DNA of 64,000 nt from AP-15 sp963703665 (GTDB lineage: Bacteria; Pseudomonadota; Alphaproteobacteria; ATCC43930; CGMCC-115725), in NCBI GenBank assembly GCA_963703665.1, contig CAVPFB010000004.1:186001-250000 (forward strand), read 5' to 3'. The position numbers and the translations under genes were made by a program. Below the pieces are notes generated by a model. That model was not told where the DNA came from. It worked only from the letters and a program-made list of their open reading frames with translations, and searched no databases. Within the stretch, counting starts at the first letter, position 1. Every line of letters begins with the position of its first letter. Shown here piece after piece: positions 1 through 7,383 of the stretch.

Positions 1-157
1 CGCCGTGATTGCGCAGATCGACGCCAAGCTCGGCAATCCGAGCTTCGTCGCCAAAGCCAAGCCCGAAGTGGTCGAGGAGCAGCGCCAGCGCGAGGCCGAG
101 GCGAGCCGCGACCGCGACCGCCTGCGCGCCGCCCACGAACAGCTGCCGGCGGTCTGA
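1..157 (+). CDS. valS: Valine--tRNA ligase, C-terminal end (partial)
   Basis: The reading frame starting at base 2 is open to a TGA at 155-157 and gives about 51 residues rich in Lys, Glu and Arg. It includes NPSFVAKAKPEVVEEQRQRE, which matches the C-terminal coiled-coil arm of bacterial valyl-tRNA synthetase, the segment that contacts the tRNA elbow. The catalytic domains lie upstream of the window. The identification rests only on this tail, but the NPxFVxKAxxEVVEEQR pattern is characteristic of the family. Confidence 0.85.
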   Translation, partial: AVIAQIDAKLGNPSFVAKAKPEVVEEQRQREAEASRDRDRLRAAHEQLPAV

Positions 158-197
158 CATCCGCGCTCCGGACACCGCCGCGCCAGGCGCTAATTCG

Positions 198-473
198 TCA
201 GGCATCAGAATATTCCCGGCCGCGCGAAGGATGCCTGACGGTCAGGATAACGACCTCCTCCGCTCCCTCGTCGACCGTGTAGTAAGTGAGATACCGATAC
301 TTATGCGTCACAAGCTTGCGGGCGCCCGCGACGGTCTGCCGCCGGACAATGTCGCGCAAGGAGCGGAGAATCGCTGCACGCACCGCACGTGCTGTGGCGG
401 GATTATCCGCATCCAGATATTCGGCGATCTCGATCAGGTCTCGAGCGGCTTGTCGGGTGTAACGAAGCTTCAC
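198..473 (-). CDS. RelE/ParE-family toxin
   Basis: A 91-residue basic protein of the usual RelE/ParE length. It starts MKLRYTRQAARDLIEIAEYL, the N-terminal strand and helix of the family, and ends with the conserved VVILTVRHPSRGRE strand, whose RHPSR is typical of ParE-type toxins acting on gyrase or the ribosome. The start is a GTG that overlaps the TGA of the upstream antitoxin frame by four bases (GTGA at 470-473), the classic translational coupling of a toxin-antitoxin operon. The toxin frame is intact although the antitoxin is frameshifted. The target cannot be told from sequence. Confidence 0.85.
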   Translation of the reverse strand: MKLRYTRQAARDLIEIAEYLDADNPATARAVRAAILRSLRDIVRRQTVAGARKLVTHKYRYLTYYTVDEGAEEVVILTVRHPSRGREYSDA

Positions 474-698
474 GCATCGAAGCGTCGGAACGCGGCCTCG
501 ACTTCCGCGTCCGTCGCAAATTCTCGCCGCTTCGCCTGGGTAAGGCCTTCGAGCACAGCCGGCAAATGCGCCGGATCGACCAACTCCGCGTCAGCCTCGC
601 CGGCGGCCAGACGAAGAATGGCGCGCGCAATTTCATCCTGAAGATTCCGGCGGCTGCCCGCGCACGACTTCGAGCGCTTGTTCCAACAGCTTGGTCAT
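470..698 (-). pseudogene. Antitoxin of the adjacent ParE-type toxin, frameshifted
   Basis: Translation from the ATG at 696-698 begins MTKLLEQALEVVRGQPPES, a typical antitoxin N-terminus, then meets a stop in frame. A shift of one base near 640-646 (one T too many) restores QDEIARAILRLAAGEADAEL and continues to FATDAEVEAAFRRFDA, ending in a TGA that overlaps the toxin GTG. The restored product is about 75 residues. The C-terminus EVEAAFRRF is usual for antitoxins paired with ParE toxins. Either the antitoxin is genuinely broken or one base was added in the consensus; an intact toxin beside a dead antitoxin favours the latter. Confidence 0.75.
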
Positions 699-726
699 GG
701 AGCAGATTATAGATGCCGCCGCCGAC

Positions 727-870
727 TTATTCAAAGGTGCGGTGATCCTTGGTAATCGCGACCCGTTCGAACTCCTGCCGTCCGACCCGATCGAGGATAG
801 CGAGGCACTTCGCCTTGAACTCGCTGGCGCTGACGACCCAGCTACCGCCCATACGTGCCTCAATGGTCAT
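727..870 (-). CDS. Short Phd/YefM-like antitoxin ORF, probably truncated
   Basis: A 47-residue ORF (ATG 868-870, TAA 727-729) containing WVVSASEFKAKCLAILDRV followed by RVAITK. This is the N-terminal DNA-binding part of the Phd/YefM fold (SASEFKAKCLxLLDxV...VxITKRG). It stops right after ITK, where the family normally continues with GRPVAxLVP, so about 30 residues are missing. It lies 28 bases upstream of the frameshifted antitoxin on the same strand. It could be a remnant of a second toxin-antitoxin pair or a stand-alone DNA-binding fragment. No toxin partner of its own is visible. Confidence 0.5.
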   Translation of the reverse strand: MTIEARMGGSWVVSASEFKAKCLAILDRVGRQEFERVAITKDHRTFE

Positions 871-888
871 CAGGGGCGCCGGCCCACG

Positions 889-1056
889 CTAGTGGTGCGG
901 ACCTGACAAACGAGTTTCACACCCTCCTAACCGTCGCCCCCGCGCAAGCGGAGGTCCAGGGCAAGCGCTCGGCGCCAACCGCCCTGGGTTCCCGCTTTCG
1001 CGGGAACGACGAAGAGGTACGCGGCTGGGGGCTAACCGTCAGAAGTGGTCCGCCAG
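889..1056. mobile_element. MITE-like inverted-repeat element, copy 1 (degenerate right end)
   Basis: About 168 bp starting CTAGTGGTGCGGACCTGAC and ending GTCAGAAGTGGTCCGCCAG, the latter roughly the reverse complement of the terminal repeat seen at 31201-31210. The interior holds the palindrome pair CCGCGCAAGCGGAGGTCCAG and GGGTTCCCGCTTTCGCGGGA, also present in the copies at 31021-31210 and 33438-33625. There is no room for a transposase, so it would be non-autonomous. It sits just downstream of the broken VOC gene and just upstream of the toxin-antitoxin cluster. Confidence 0.7.
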
Positions 1057-1070
1057 ATGACAAGGCTCTA

Positions 1071-1438
1071 TCAAGCAGCTGCTCGGCAGACCGCCTCGAT
1101 ATTGTGGCCGTCGGGATCGAGCACAAAGGCGCCGTAGTAAGTCGGATGGTATCGCGCGCGCAGGCCGGGCAGTCCGTTGTCGCGGCCGCCGGCGGCGAGC
1201 GCCGCGGCGTAAAATGCATCTACCGTTGCGCGGTCCGGCGAGACGAAAGCTACGTGAACTCCGGTCGCAACCAGCTCGCGCAAGCCGATCCAGAAGAACG
1301 CCCTCCCGGCCGCGCCGTAGCCGGCGAAAGTTTGTCCCTCGGCATAAAGCCGCCCGATCTCGAGCGGTCGTAGTGCGGCATCATAAAATGCCTTCGCCCG
1401 TTCAAGACCGCTGACCCGATAGTCACGTGATCCAGCAC
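1071..1438 (-). pseudogene. VOC-family (glyoxalase/dioxygenase) protein, frameshifted
   Basis: A GTG at 1436-1438 begins MLDHVTIG, the usual start of small VOC-fold proteins. The frame is lost after about eight codons, near base 1417, where one base seems to be missing. The next frame reads GLERAKAFYDAALRPLEIGR, then RAFFWIGLRELVATGVHVAF, and the intact remainder ends YHPTYYGAFVLDPDGHNIEAV. FVLDPDGHNIE carries the metal-ligand Glu region of glyoxalase-like proteins. Restored length is about 121 residues, normal for the family. The substrate is unknown. The stop lies 15 bases from the inverted-repeat element. Confidence 0.75.
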
Positions 1439-1453
1439 TTTGCCCTCCGGTTG

Positions 1454-3535
1454 TTAGCTTCCTCGCCGGGTGAGTTCGATGTAGCCGAACGCGTCGATCG
1501 TCGCGGTGAAGAGGGGGGTGATGACCGTCGAGGTCTCGTCTTCGAGGATGATGGCGGGGCCGGGGATTTGGGCGCCGGGGGAGAGGGTCTCGCGGTCATG
1601 GATCGCGACGGTGATGAATTCGCCCAATTCTGAATCGAAGACGGCGCGGTGGCGGGCAGGGTCGGGGGTGTAGGGCGTCGGTGATGGCGGCCGGGGGCCT
1701 GGTTCGGCGGGGGGCGGAGCGCTCAACAACAGGACCCAACTGAGGATTTCGACTTCGACGCCGGGAATGATGCGGCTGTAGAGGCGCCGGTAGGCCTCTT
1801 CGAAGAGGGCGCGCAGGGCGGTGGCGTCGCCGGCGGCGTAGGTTTTGGTCGGGAGCGGGACGGCGATCTCGTGGCCCTGGCCGCGGTAGCGCATGAAGGC
1901 GGAGCGTGTCTCGGTCAAGGGGGCGTCGCCGGCGCCGCGGCGGACGATCGGCTCGGCTTCGGCGCGCATCGCGGCGAGCAGGAGGTTGGCGGCGGCGGGG
2001 TCGAAGGTGTCGAGCCGCTGCAAGGCGGAGCGCACGATCTCGTATGCGATCGGCGCGCGCAGAAAGCCGACCGCCGAGCCGACCCCCGCGTAAGACGGCA
2101 CCAAGACCCGGTCGAGCCCGAGCTTTTCGGCGAGCCGGGCCGCGTGCAACGGCGCGGCACCGCCAAACGCGACGAGGGTGCGGCCGCGCGCGTCCTTGCC
2201 GCTCTCGATCGCGTGGACGCGGGCGGCGTTCGCCATGTTCTCATCGACGATCTCGCTGACCCCGAGCGCCGCCAGCTCCAACGCCAAGTCCAACGGCTCG
2301 GCCACCGCGTGCCGCAATGCGGTCTCGGCGGCAGTCCGATCGAGCGCCATGCGGCCGCCGGAAAACCCGGCCGGGTCGATGCGGCCGAGCACCAGGTCGG
2401 CGTCGGTCACGGTCGGTGCGCTGCCGCCGCTTCCGTAGCAGGCGGGACCCGGATCGGCGCCGGCGCTGTCCGGCCCGACGGTGATCCGCTTCAGCCGGTC
2501 GACCCGCGCGATCGAGCCGCCGCCGGCGCCGATCTCGACCATCTCGATGACCGGGATGCGCAACGGCAGCCCGCTGCCCTTTTTGAAGCGGTAGATGCGG
2601 GCGACCTCGAAGGCGCGGCTGGTCTGCGGCTTTTCGTCGTCGATCAGGCAGATCTTCGCGGTGGTCCCGCCCATGTCGTAGGAGAGGACCTTGTCGAGAC
2701 CGCATCGCCGGGCGATGTCGGCGGCGAAGATGGCGCCGCCCGCCGGCCCCGATTCGACCAGCCGCACCGGAAAGCGGATCGCGGTCTCGATCGCGGTCAG
2801 CCCGCCGCCCGACAGCATCAGGAACAATGGGCAGGCGAAGCCCTCGCGGCGCAGCAGGGTGTCGAGATTGGCGAGATAGCGGCCGATCAACGGCTGGACA
2901 TAGGCGTTGGCGCAGGCGGTCGAGAAGCGCTCGTATTCGCGCATCTCGGGCGAGACGTCGCTCGACAGGGTGACCGGGACGCCGGGCAGGCGGTCGGCCA
3001 GGATTTCGCCGGCGCGGCGCTCGTGCGCCGGGTTGGTAAAGCTGTGCAGGAACCCGACCGCCACCGCCTCGATCGCTTCCGCCATCAGCCGGCCGGCCAG
3101 TGCCGCCACCCCCGCTTCGTCGAGCGGCACCAGCACCCTGCCCTGCGCGTCGATGCGCTCGCGCACCGGAAGGCGCAGCCGGCGCGGCACCAGCGGCGAC
3201 GGCAGGTCGATGTTGACGTCGTATTGCTCGAAACGGTTTTCGTGGCGGATCTCGATCGTGTCGCGAAAGCCTTCGGTGGTTAAGAGCGCGGTCTTCGCCC
3301 CCTTGCGCTCGATGATCGCGTTGGTCGCGAGCGTCGTGCCGTGAATGATGATCGAGAGGTCGGCGGGGCCGAGTCCGGCCTCGGCCAACACCCGGCGGAT
3401 GACCTCGATGACGGCGCGCTCCGGGGCGTCGGGCGTGGTCAGGATCTTGGCGCTCCACCGCCGCTCGCCCAATTCGAGCGCCACATCGGTAAAGGTGCCG
3501 CCGATGTCGACGCCCAGTCTTCCGCCCTCTTCCAC
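1454..3535 (-). CDS. hyuA: Hydantoinase/oxoprolinase subunit A (HyuA)
   Basis: 693 residues, the usual length of HyuA/5-oxoprolinase N-terminal proteins. The start LGVDIGGTFTDVAL is the phosphate-binding loop of the ASKHA ATPase fold; HGTTLATNAIIERKGAKTAL follows near residue 65, then LSYDMGGTTAKICLID (second phosphate loop) and GAGGGSIARVD, all diagnostic. The family couples ATP hydrolysis to opening of hydantoin or oxoproline rings, or to acetone carboxylation, usually with a HyuB partner. No hyuB lies on either side here. GTG start after GAGGGG. Substrate not predictable. Confidence 0.9.
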   Translation of the reverse strand: MEEGGRLGVDIGGTFTDVALELGERRWSAKILTTPDAPERAVIEVIRRVLAEAGLGPADLSIIIHGTTLATNAIIERKGAKTALLTTEGFRDTIEIRHENRFEQYDVNIDLPSPLVPRRLRLPVRERIDAQGRVLVPLDEAGVAALAGRLMAEAIEAVAVGFLHSFTNPAHERRAGEILADRLPGVPVTLSSDVSPEMREYERFSTACANAYVQPLIGRYLANLDTLLRREGFACPLFLMLSGGGLTAIETAIRFPVRLVESGPAGGAIFAADIARRCGLDKVLSYDMGGTTAKICLIDDEKPQTSRAFEVARIYRFKKGSGLPLRIPVIEMVEIGAGGGSIARVDRLKRITVGPDSAGADPGPACYGSGGSAPTVTDADLVLGRIDPAGFSGGRMALDRTAAETALRHAVAEPLDLALELAALGVSEIVDENMANAARVHAIESGKDARGRTLVAFGGAAPLHAARLAEKLGLDRVLVPSYAGVGSAVGFLRAPIAYEIVRSALQRLDTFDPAAANLLLAAMRAEAEPIVRRGAGDAPLTETRSAFMRYRGQGHEIAVPLPTKTYAAGDATALRALFEEAYRRLYSRIIPGVEVEILSWVLLLSAPPPAEPGPRPPSPTPYTPDPARHRAVFDSELGEFITVAIHDRETLSPGAQIPGPAIILEDETSTVITPLFTATIDAFGYIELTRRGS

Positions 3536-3717
3536 GCGCTCAGCCCCTCGATCGATCGCGGAGCGGCGAGTTTTCGCGGACCCGGCAGCGGTGTCAACCG
3601 GGGCGCCCCGGCACCGCTGCCATCAGCGCGGAACCGATGGCGGGCGAGCCGTCGGGGCGAACCCGGCGGCTTCCCAGGCGAGCTGGTGGTCCAACCCTGA
3701 CGCTTGGTGCCGGCGAA

Positions 3718-3819
3718 CCCTCACCCGCCTCCCCCCGGATCGTAATCCGGGGTCGGCGCCCTCTCCCGTGATATTGCGGGAGAGGAGGGACCCGGCCCGA
3801 ACGGACGGTTGGGTGAGGG
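3718..3819. repeat. Palindromic intergenic repeat with CCCTCACCC/GGGTGAGGG ends
   Basis: About 100 bp bounded by CCCTCACCC (3718-3726) and its exact reverse complement GGGTGAGGG (3811-3819). Inside are two further hairpins, CCCCGGATCGTAATCCGGGG and CCTCTCCCGTGATATTGCGGGAGAGG. It fills the gap between hyuA and the Spy-like gene. Related CCCTCACC and CCCTCTCCC motifs recur near 13815 and 33640-33690. It looks like a dispersed REP-type element. The rest of the 3536-3858 gap holds no gene that I can see. Confidence 0.65.
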
Positions 3820-3858
3820 CATGCGTGGGCGCGATCTGTTTAGTCTTAACCACTCGGC

Positions 3859-4359
3859 TCAGGCGCGGTGATGCCCGCCGCGACGCCAGCCGTGATGCGG
3901 CACCATCAGCGCGTTCGCCATTTGCTGCTGCTGCGGCGTCAAGCTCGCATAGAGCGGCTTCAACGCGGTCAGCAGGCGCGCATCGTTGTCGGCGCGCAGC
4001 TTGGCGAACTCGCCGCGCAGCGTTAGGCGTTGGATCGCATCCATGTTCGGGTGGTGCTGCCGGGTCGTGGTGATCTGCTGGTCGAGCGCGTCGGCGTTCT
4101 GGCGCATCGCCGCGGCAACCTGCCGCCAATCAGCCTCCTGAGCCGGGGTGATCTTGAGCTCGGTGCGCAGGAACGCGATCCGGCCGTCGACCAGCTGTCC
4201 CGGCAGCATCCGCGGCATCTTGTTGTGATGCGCTGCGGCCTGCGCGGCGGCGGAATTCGCCGGCGCCGGCATTGCTTGCCCAAAGGCGGGAGCCAGTCCG
4301 AACGCCGCGACGCTGGTGAAGAGTGCCGCGGCAAGGACCGGTGTACGAACTGTCTTCAT
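3859..4359 (-). CDS. Spy/CpxP-family periplasmic protein (LTxxQ motif)
   Basis: From the ATG at 4357-4359 (preceded by GAGGT at good spacing) the product is 166 residues: a signal peptide (MKTVRTPVLAAALFTSVAAF... cleaved near AFGQA), then a helical, Gln- and His-rich domain with KITPAQEADW and YASLTPQQQQMANAL, two LTxxQ-type motifs of the Spy/CpxP family. Family members are periplasmic ATP-independent chaperones or envelope-stress and metal sensors. A His-rich C-terminus (VPHHGWRRGGHHRA) suggests metal contact. An in-frame upstream extension of 30 codons lacks a signal peptide and was not used. Confidence 0.8.
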   Translation of the reverse strand: MKTVRTPVLAAALFTSVAAFGLAPAFGQAMPAPANSAAAQAAAHHNKMPRMLPGQLVDGRIAFLRTELKITPAQEADWRQVAAAMRQNADALDQQITTTRQHHPNMDAIQRLTLRGEFAKLRADNDARLLTALKPLYASLTPQQQQMANALMVPHHGWRRGGHHRA

Positions 4360-4559
4360 CTCTGACCTCGATGACAAACGGGGCAGCTCGTGCCCCTCCC
4401 CATCACCTACGTCGTAAGAGACCGATGCGTACCCGCGAACCCGCGGCATTGCAGCGATTTAACCGAGCCTCCATGTTTCTGTGATGCGAGCGCGTCCGGA
4501 GCGCAGCGGGGCGCCGGCATGCTGGTGATCTCGGCACCCGCCCACAAGGCGGCAGGGGC

Positions 4560-5765
4560 GTGACCCGAGGACTGGACCAAAAAGCGCGGCGGCTGATCGC
4601 CGCACGCGGTCTGCGCGGCATCGCCCAAGGGCTGCTGGTGGTCGACTTCACGCTCTACCTGCGCGCGCTCTCCTGGTCGGCCGCGAGCATCGGCGCGCTG
4701 TTCGCCGCCGGGATGATGTTCAGCATCGTGCTGACCATGCTGTTGGGCCCGCTCAGCGACCGCTTCGGACGCAAGCGTTTCTTGTTGGGGTACGAGGCGG
4801 CGCAGATCGCCGCCGCGGTCATCGCGCTCTTCGCCAGAGAGCCGTTGTGGCTGGCGCTCGCCGCGATCGTCGGCGGCTATGGGCGGGGCGCCACCGGCGC
4901 CACCGGCCCGTTCAGCCCGATCGAGCAGTCATGGCTGGCGGCGGGGTTGACCTCCGCCCAGATCGCCCACGCCTTTCGCCTCAACATGGCGGTCGGGTTT
5001 ATCGCCATGGGTGCGGGATCGCTGCTCGCCGGATTGCCGAGCTGGCTCCCGGCATGGCTGCCGGGCACTGCCGCCTACCGCCCGAGCTTTGCCGTCGCCG
5101 GGCTCGGCGCCATCGCCTGCTTCGTCCTGCTGCGCTCAACGCCGGAGCCGGCGATCCGTCCGCCGGAACCGGCCGAAGAGGTGCTGCAGCGGGGCGACGA
5201 GCGCCGCCGACTGACCGGGCTGATCGGCGTCAACCTGTTGAACGGTCTGGGCATCAGCATGGTCGGACCGTTTCTTGCCTACTGGTTCCATTTGCGCTTT
5301 GGCGCGGGACCGGCGGCGATCGGCCCGGTCATGAGCGCCGGTTTCGTGCTCGCCGGCTTGTCGACGCTCGCCAGCGGCCGCCTGGTCGCCCGTCTTGGGC
5401 TGGTCGACGCGGTCGTCGCGATGCGGCTTCTCGGTCTGGTGTTCCTGGTGCTGCTGCCATTGTCGCCGAGTTTTTCCGTGGCCGCGGCGCTTCACGTCCT
5501 GCGCTCGACGCTCAGCCGTGCCACCGCCGGCGCGCGCCAGGCGGTGACCGTGCAGCTGGTCAGCCCCGCGCGCCGCGGCCTCGCCGTCAGCCTCGGCGCC
5601 GTCTCGAGCCAGATCCCGCGCGCGGTCGGACCGTTGCTCGGCGGATTTCTGCTCGACGCGGATCTGCTGGCGGCGCCGTTCTTCGCCGCCGCGCTGTTTC
5701 AGGGCGCCTATCTGGCGCTCTACCGGCGGCTGTTCCGGCGGCTTCCGTTCGCCGGACCGCGCTGA
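4560..5765 (+). CDS. Major facilitator superfamily transporter
   Basis: 401 residues with about 12 hydrophobic segments. The loop between TM2 and TM3 reads GPLSDRFGRKRFLL, the signature motif A (GxLaDrxGrkxxl) of the MFS. A cytoplasmic linker (TPEPAIRPPEPAEEVLQRGDERRR) separates two six-helix halves. GTG start preceded by GGCAGGGGC. The substrate is unknown. It faces the NodT gene convergently with a 16-base gap. Confidence 0.85.
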   Translation: MTRGLDQKARRLIAARGLRGIAQGLLVVDFTLYLRALSWSAASIGALFAAGMMFSIVLTMLLGPLSDRFGRKRFLLGYEAAQIAAAVIALFAREPLWLALAAIVGGYGRGATGATGPFSPIEQSWLAAGLTSAQIAHAFRLNMAVGFIAMGAGSLLAGLPSWLPAWLPGTAAYRPSFAVAGLGAIACFVLLRSTPEPAIRPPEPAEEVLQRGDERRRLTGLIGVNLLNGLGISMVGPFLAYWFHLRFGAGPAAIGPVMSAGFVLAGLSTLASGRLVARLGLVDAVVAMRLLGLVFLVLLPLSPSFSVAAALHVLRSTLSRATAGARQAVTVQLVSPARRGLAVSLGAVSSQIPRAVGPLLGGFLLDADLLAAPFFAAALFQGAYLALYRRLFRRLPFAGPR

Positions 5766-5781
5766 TCGATTGCCGCCCCTT

Positions 5782-7383
5782 TCACCGGCTGCGAACTCCT
5801 TGGCCTTGAGGCCCCTGGCCTTGAGGCCCCTGGCCTTGAGGCTCCTGGCCCTGCACCGGCAGGATCGGCGGAAGCGGGTTGAAGTTCAGCGGCGCGGCGT
5901 TCTCGATCGCTTCGCCGCTCGGCAATTGCGCGGTGTTCCAGCCGCCGCCCAGTGCCTGGATCAGGCTGGCGCTGGCGACGAGCCGGTCCTCGCGGATCGT
6001 TAGCGCCGTCTCGGCGTCGCCGAGGGCCGTCTGTTCGGCGACAATGACGCTGGTATAGGCGACGGTGCCGGCCAGATACTGGTTGTTTAGCACCCGCACC
6101 GCCTCGCGCGCCGCGGCGACGGCGGTATCCTGCACGGTCGCCTCTTGGGCGAGGATGCGCAGCGCCGCCAGCTCGTCCTCGACCTGCTGAAACGCGGTCA
6201 ATACGGTCTGTCGATAATCGGCGAGATCCTCGTTGAAGACTGCGACCGCCTCTTGCACCCGCGCGCTGCGCAATCCGGCGTCGAACACGGTCTCGGCCAG
6301 AGTTCCGCCAAACGACCAGAATTCGCCGGTTTCGCCTGCCAGTTTGAGGAAATTCGCAGCGGCGGTGCCGGCATCGGCCGAAAGGGTGATCGTCGGGTAG
6401 AAGGCGGCAACCTCGACCCCGATCTCGGCATTGGCCGAGCCCATCGCCCGCTCGGCAGCGGCGATGTCGGGGCGGCGTTCGAGGAGCGCCGAGGGCAGGC
6501 CGGGCGGGACTTGCGGGATTTGGAGCGTGTAGTCGGTCGGCGCGATCGACAAATCCGCCGGCGGGACGCCGATCAGCACGGCGATCGCGTGCTCGAACTG
6601 AGCGCGCGTGACACCGGTCGCGATCGCCTGCGCCTGGGTCGCCTGCAACTGCGCCTGGGCCTGGGAAACCGCTGATTGATCGGCGGTTCCGCTGCGGTAT
6701 TGGTTTTGGGTGATGCGCAGCGACTCGGCATAGGCGGTGGCCGACGAGTTGAGCAGCCGCTTCAGCTCGTCGGCGATGCGCAATTGCAAATAGTCGCCGG
6801 CGAGCGTGCCCTGGGCCGAGAGCCGCGCGCTGGCGAGGTCGGCCGCACTTGCCTGGGCCGAGGCGACATTGGCCTCGACCTGGCGGCGCACCTGACCCCA
6901 AAAATCGGGGGTCCAGCTCGCCGCGACCTGGTCGCTGAAAAAGCTGCCGATCCGGCTGCCGCTGCTACTCGAGACGAACGACGAACCGGTGCCGCTGGAA
7001 GCGCTGCCGCCACTGCGCGAACGTTGGGCTTGGAAGTTCGCGGTTCCGGTCGGGAAAAAGTCGGCGCGGGCCTCGGCGACAATCTCTTCCGACTGGCGCA
7101 GCGCCGCCGCTGCGGCTTTGAGGTTCTGGTTTGCGATGTCGATGCGCCGCTCGAGCCGGTCGAGCACCGGATCGTCGTAGATCGCCCACCAGGCGCCGCG
7201 GTTGACCATATCCTTTGGCTGGCCGAGCTTCCAGCCCGGCGGCGGCTGCGCCTCTTTGTATTGGGCCGAAACCGGCGCGATCGGGCGGTGATAATCGGGT
7301 CCGACCGTGCAGGCGGACAGCGCCGCACCGGCAGCCAGGGCGCCCGCAAATGACCGGCGCCGGATCCCCCCGCGGATGTTCAT
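5782..7383 (-). CDS. RND efflux outer membrane lipoprotein, NodT/OprM type
   Basis: 533 residues with a lipoprotein signal (lipobox ALSAC, Cys at about residue 25) followed by TVGPDYHRPIAP, the classic start of TolC-family NodT proteins. The body shows the two OEP repeats, for example LGQPKDMVNRGAWWAIYDDP and VPPGLPSALLERRPDIAAAE. It forms the trimeric outer-membrane channel of the tripartite pump encoded upstream. Its ATG overlaps the permease TGA (ATGA), showing translational coupling. The C-terminus ends in a low-complexity tail of PQGQG repeats encoded by 15-bp tandem units at 5800-5850. Confidence 0.93.
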   Translation of the reverse strand: MNIRGGIRRRSFAGALAAGAALSACTVGPDYHRPIAPVSAQYKEAQPPPGWKLGQPKDMVNRGAWWAIYDDPVLDRLERRIDIANQNLKAAAAALRQSEEIVAEARADFFPTGTANFQAQRSRSGGSASSGTGSSFVSSSSGSRIGSFFSDQVAASWTPDFWGQVRRQVEANVASAQASAADLASARLSAQGTLAGDYLQLRIADELKRLLNSSATAYAESLRITQNQYRSGTADQSAVSQAQAQLQATQAQAIATGVTRAQFEHAIAVLIGVPPADLSIAPTDYTLQIPQVPPGLPSALLERRPDIAAAERAMGSANAEIGVEVAAFYPTITLSADAGTAAANFLKLAGETGEFWSFGGTLAETVFDAGLRSARVQEAVAVFNEDLADYRQTVLTAFQQVEDELAALRILAQEATVQDTAVAAAREAVRVLNNQYLAGTVAYTSVIVAEQTALGDAETALTIREDRLVASASLIQALGGGWNTAQLPSGEAIENAAPLNFNPLPPILPVQGQEPQGQGPQGQGPQGQGVRSR

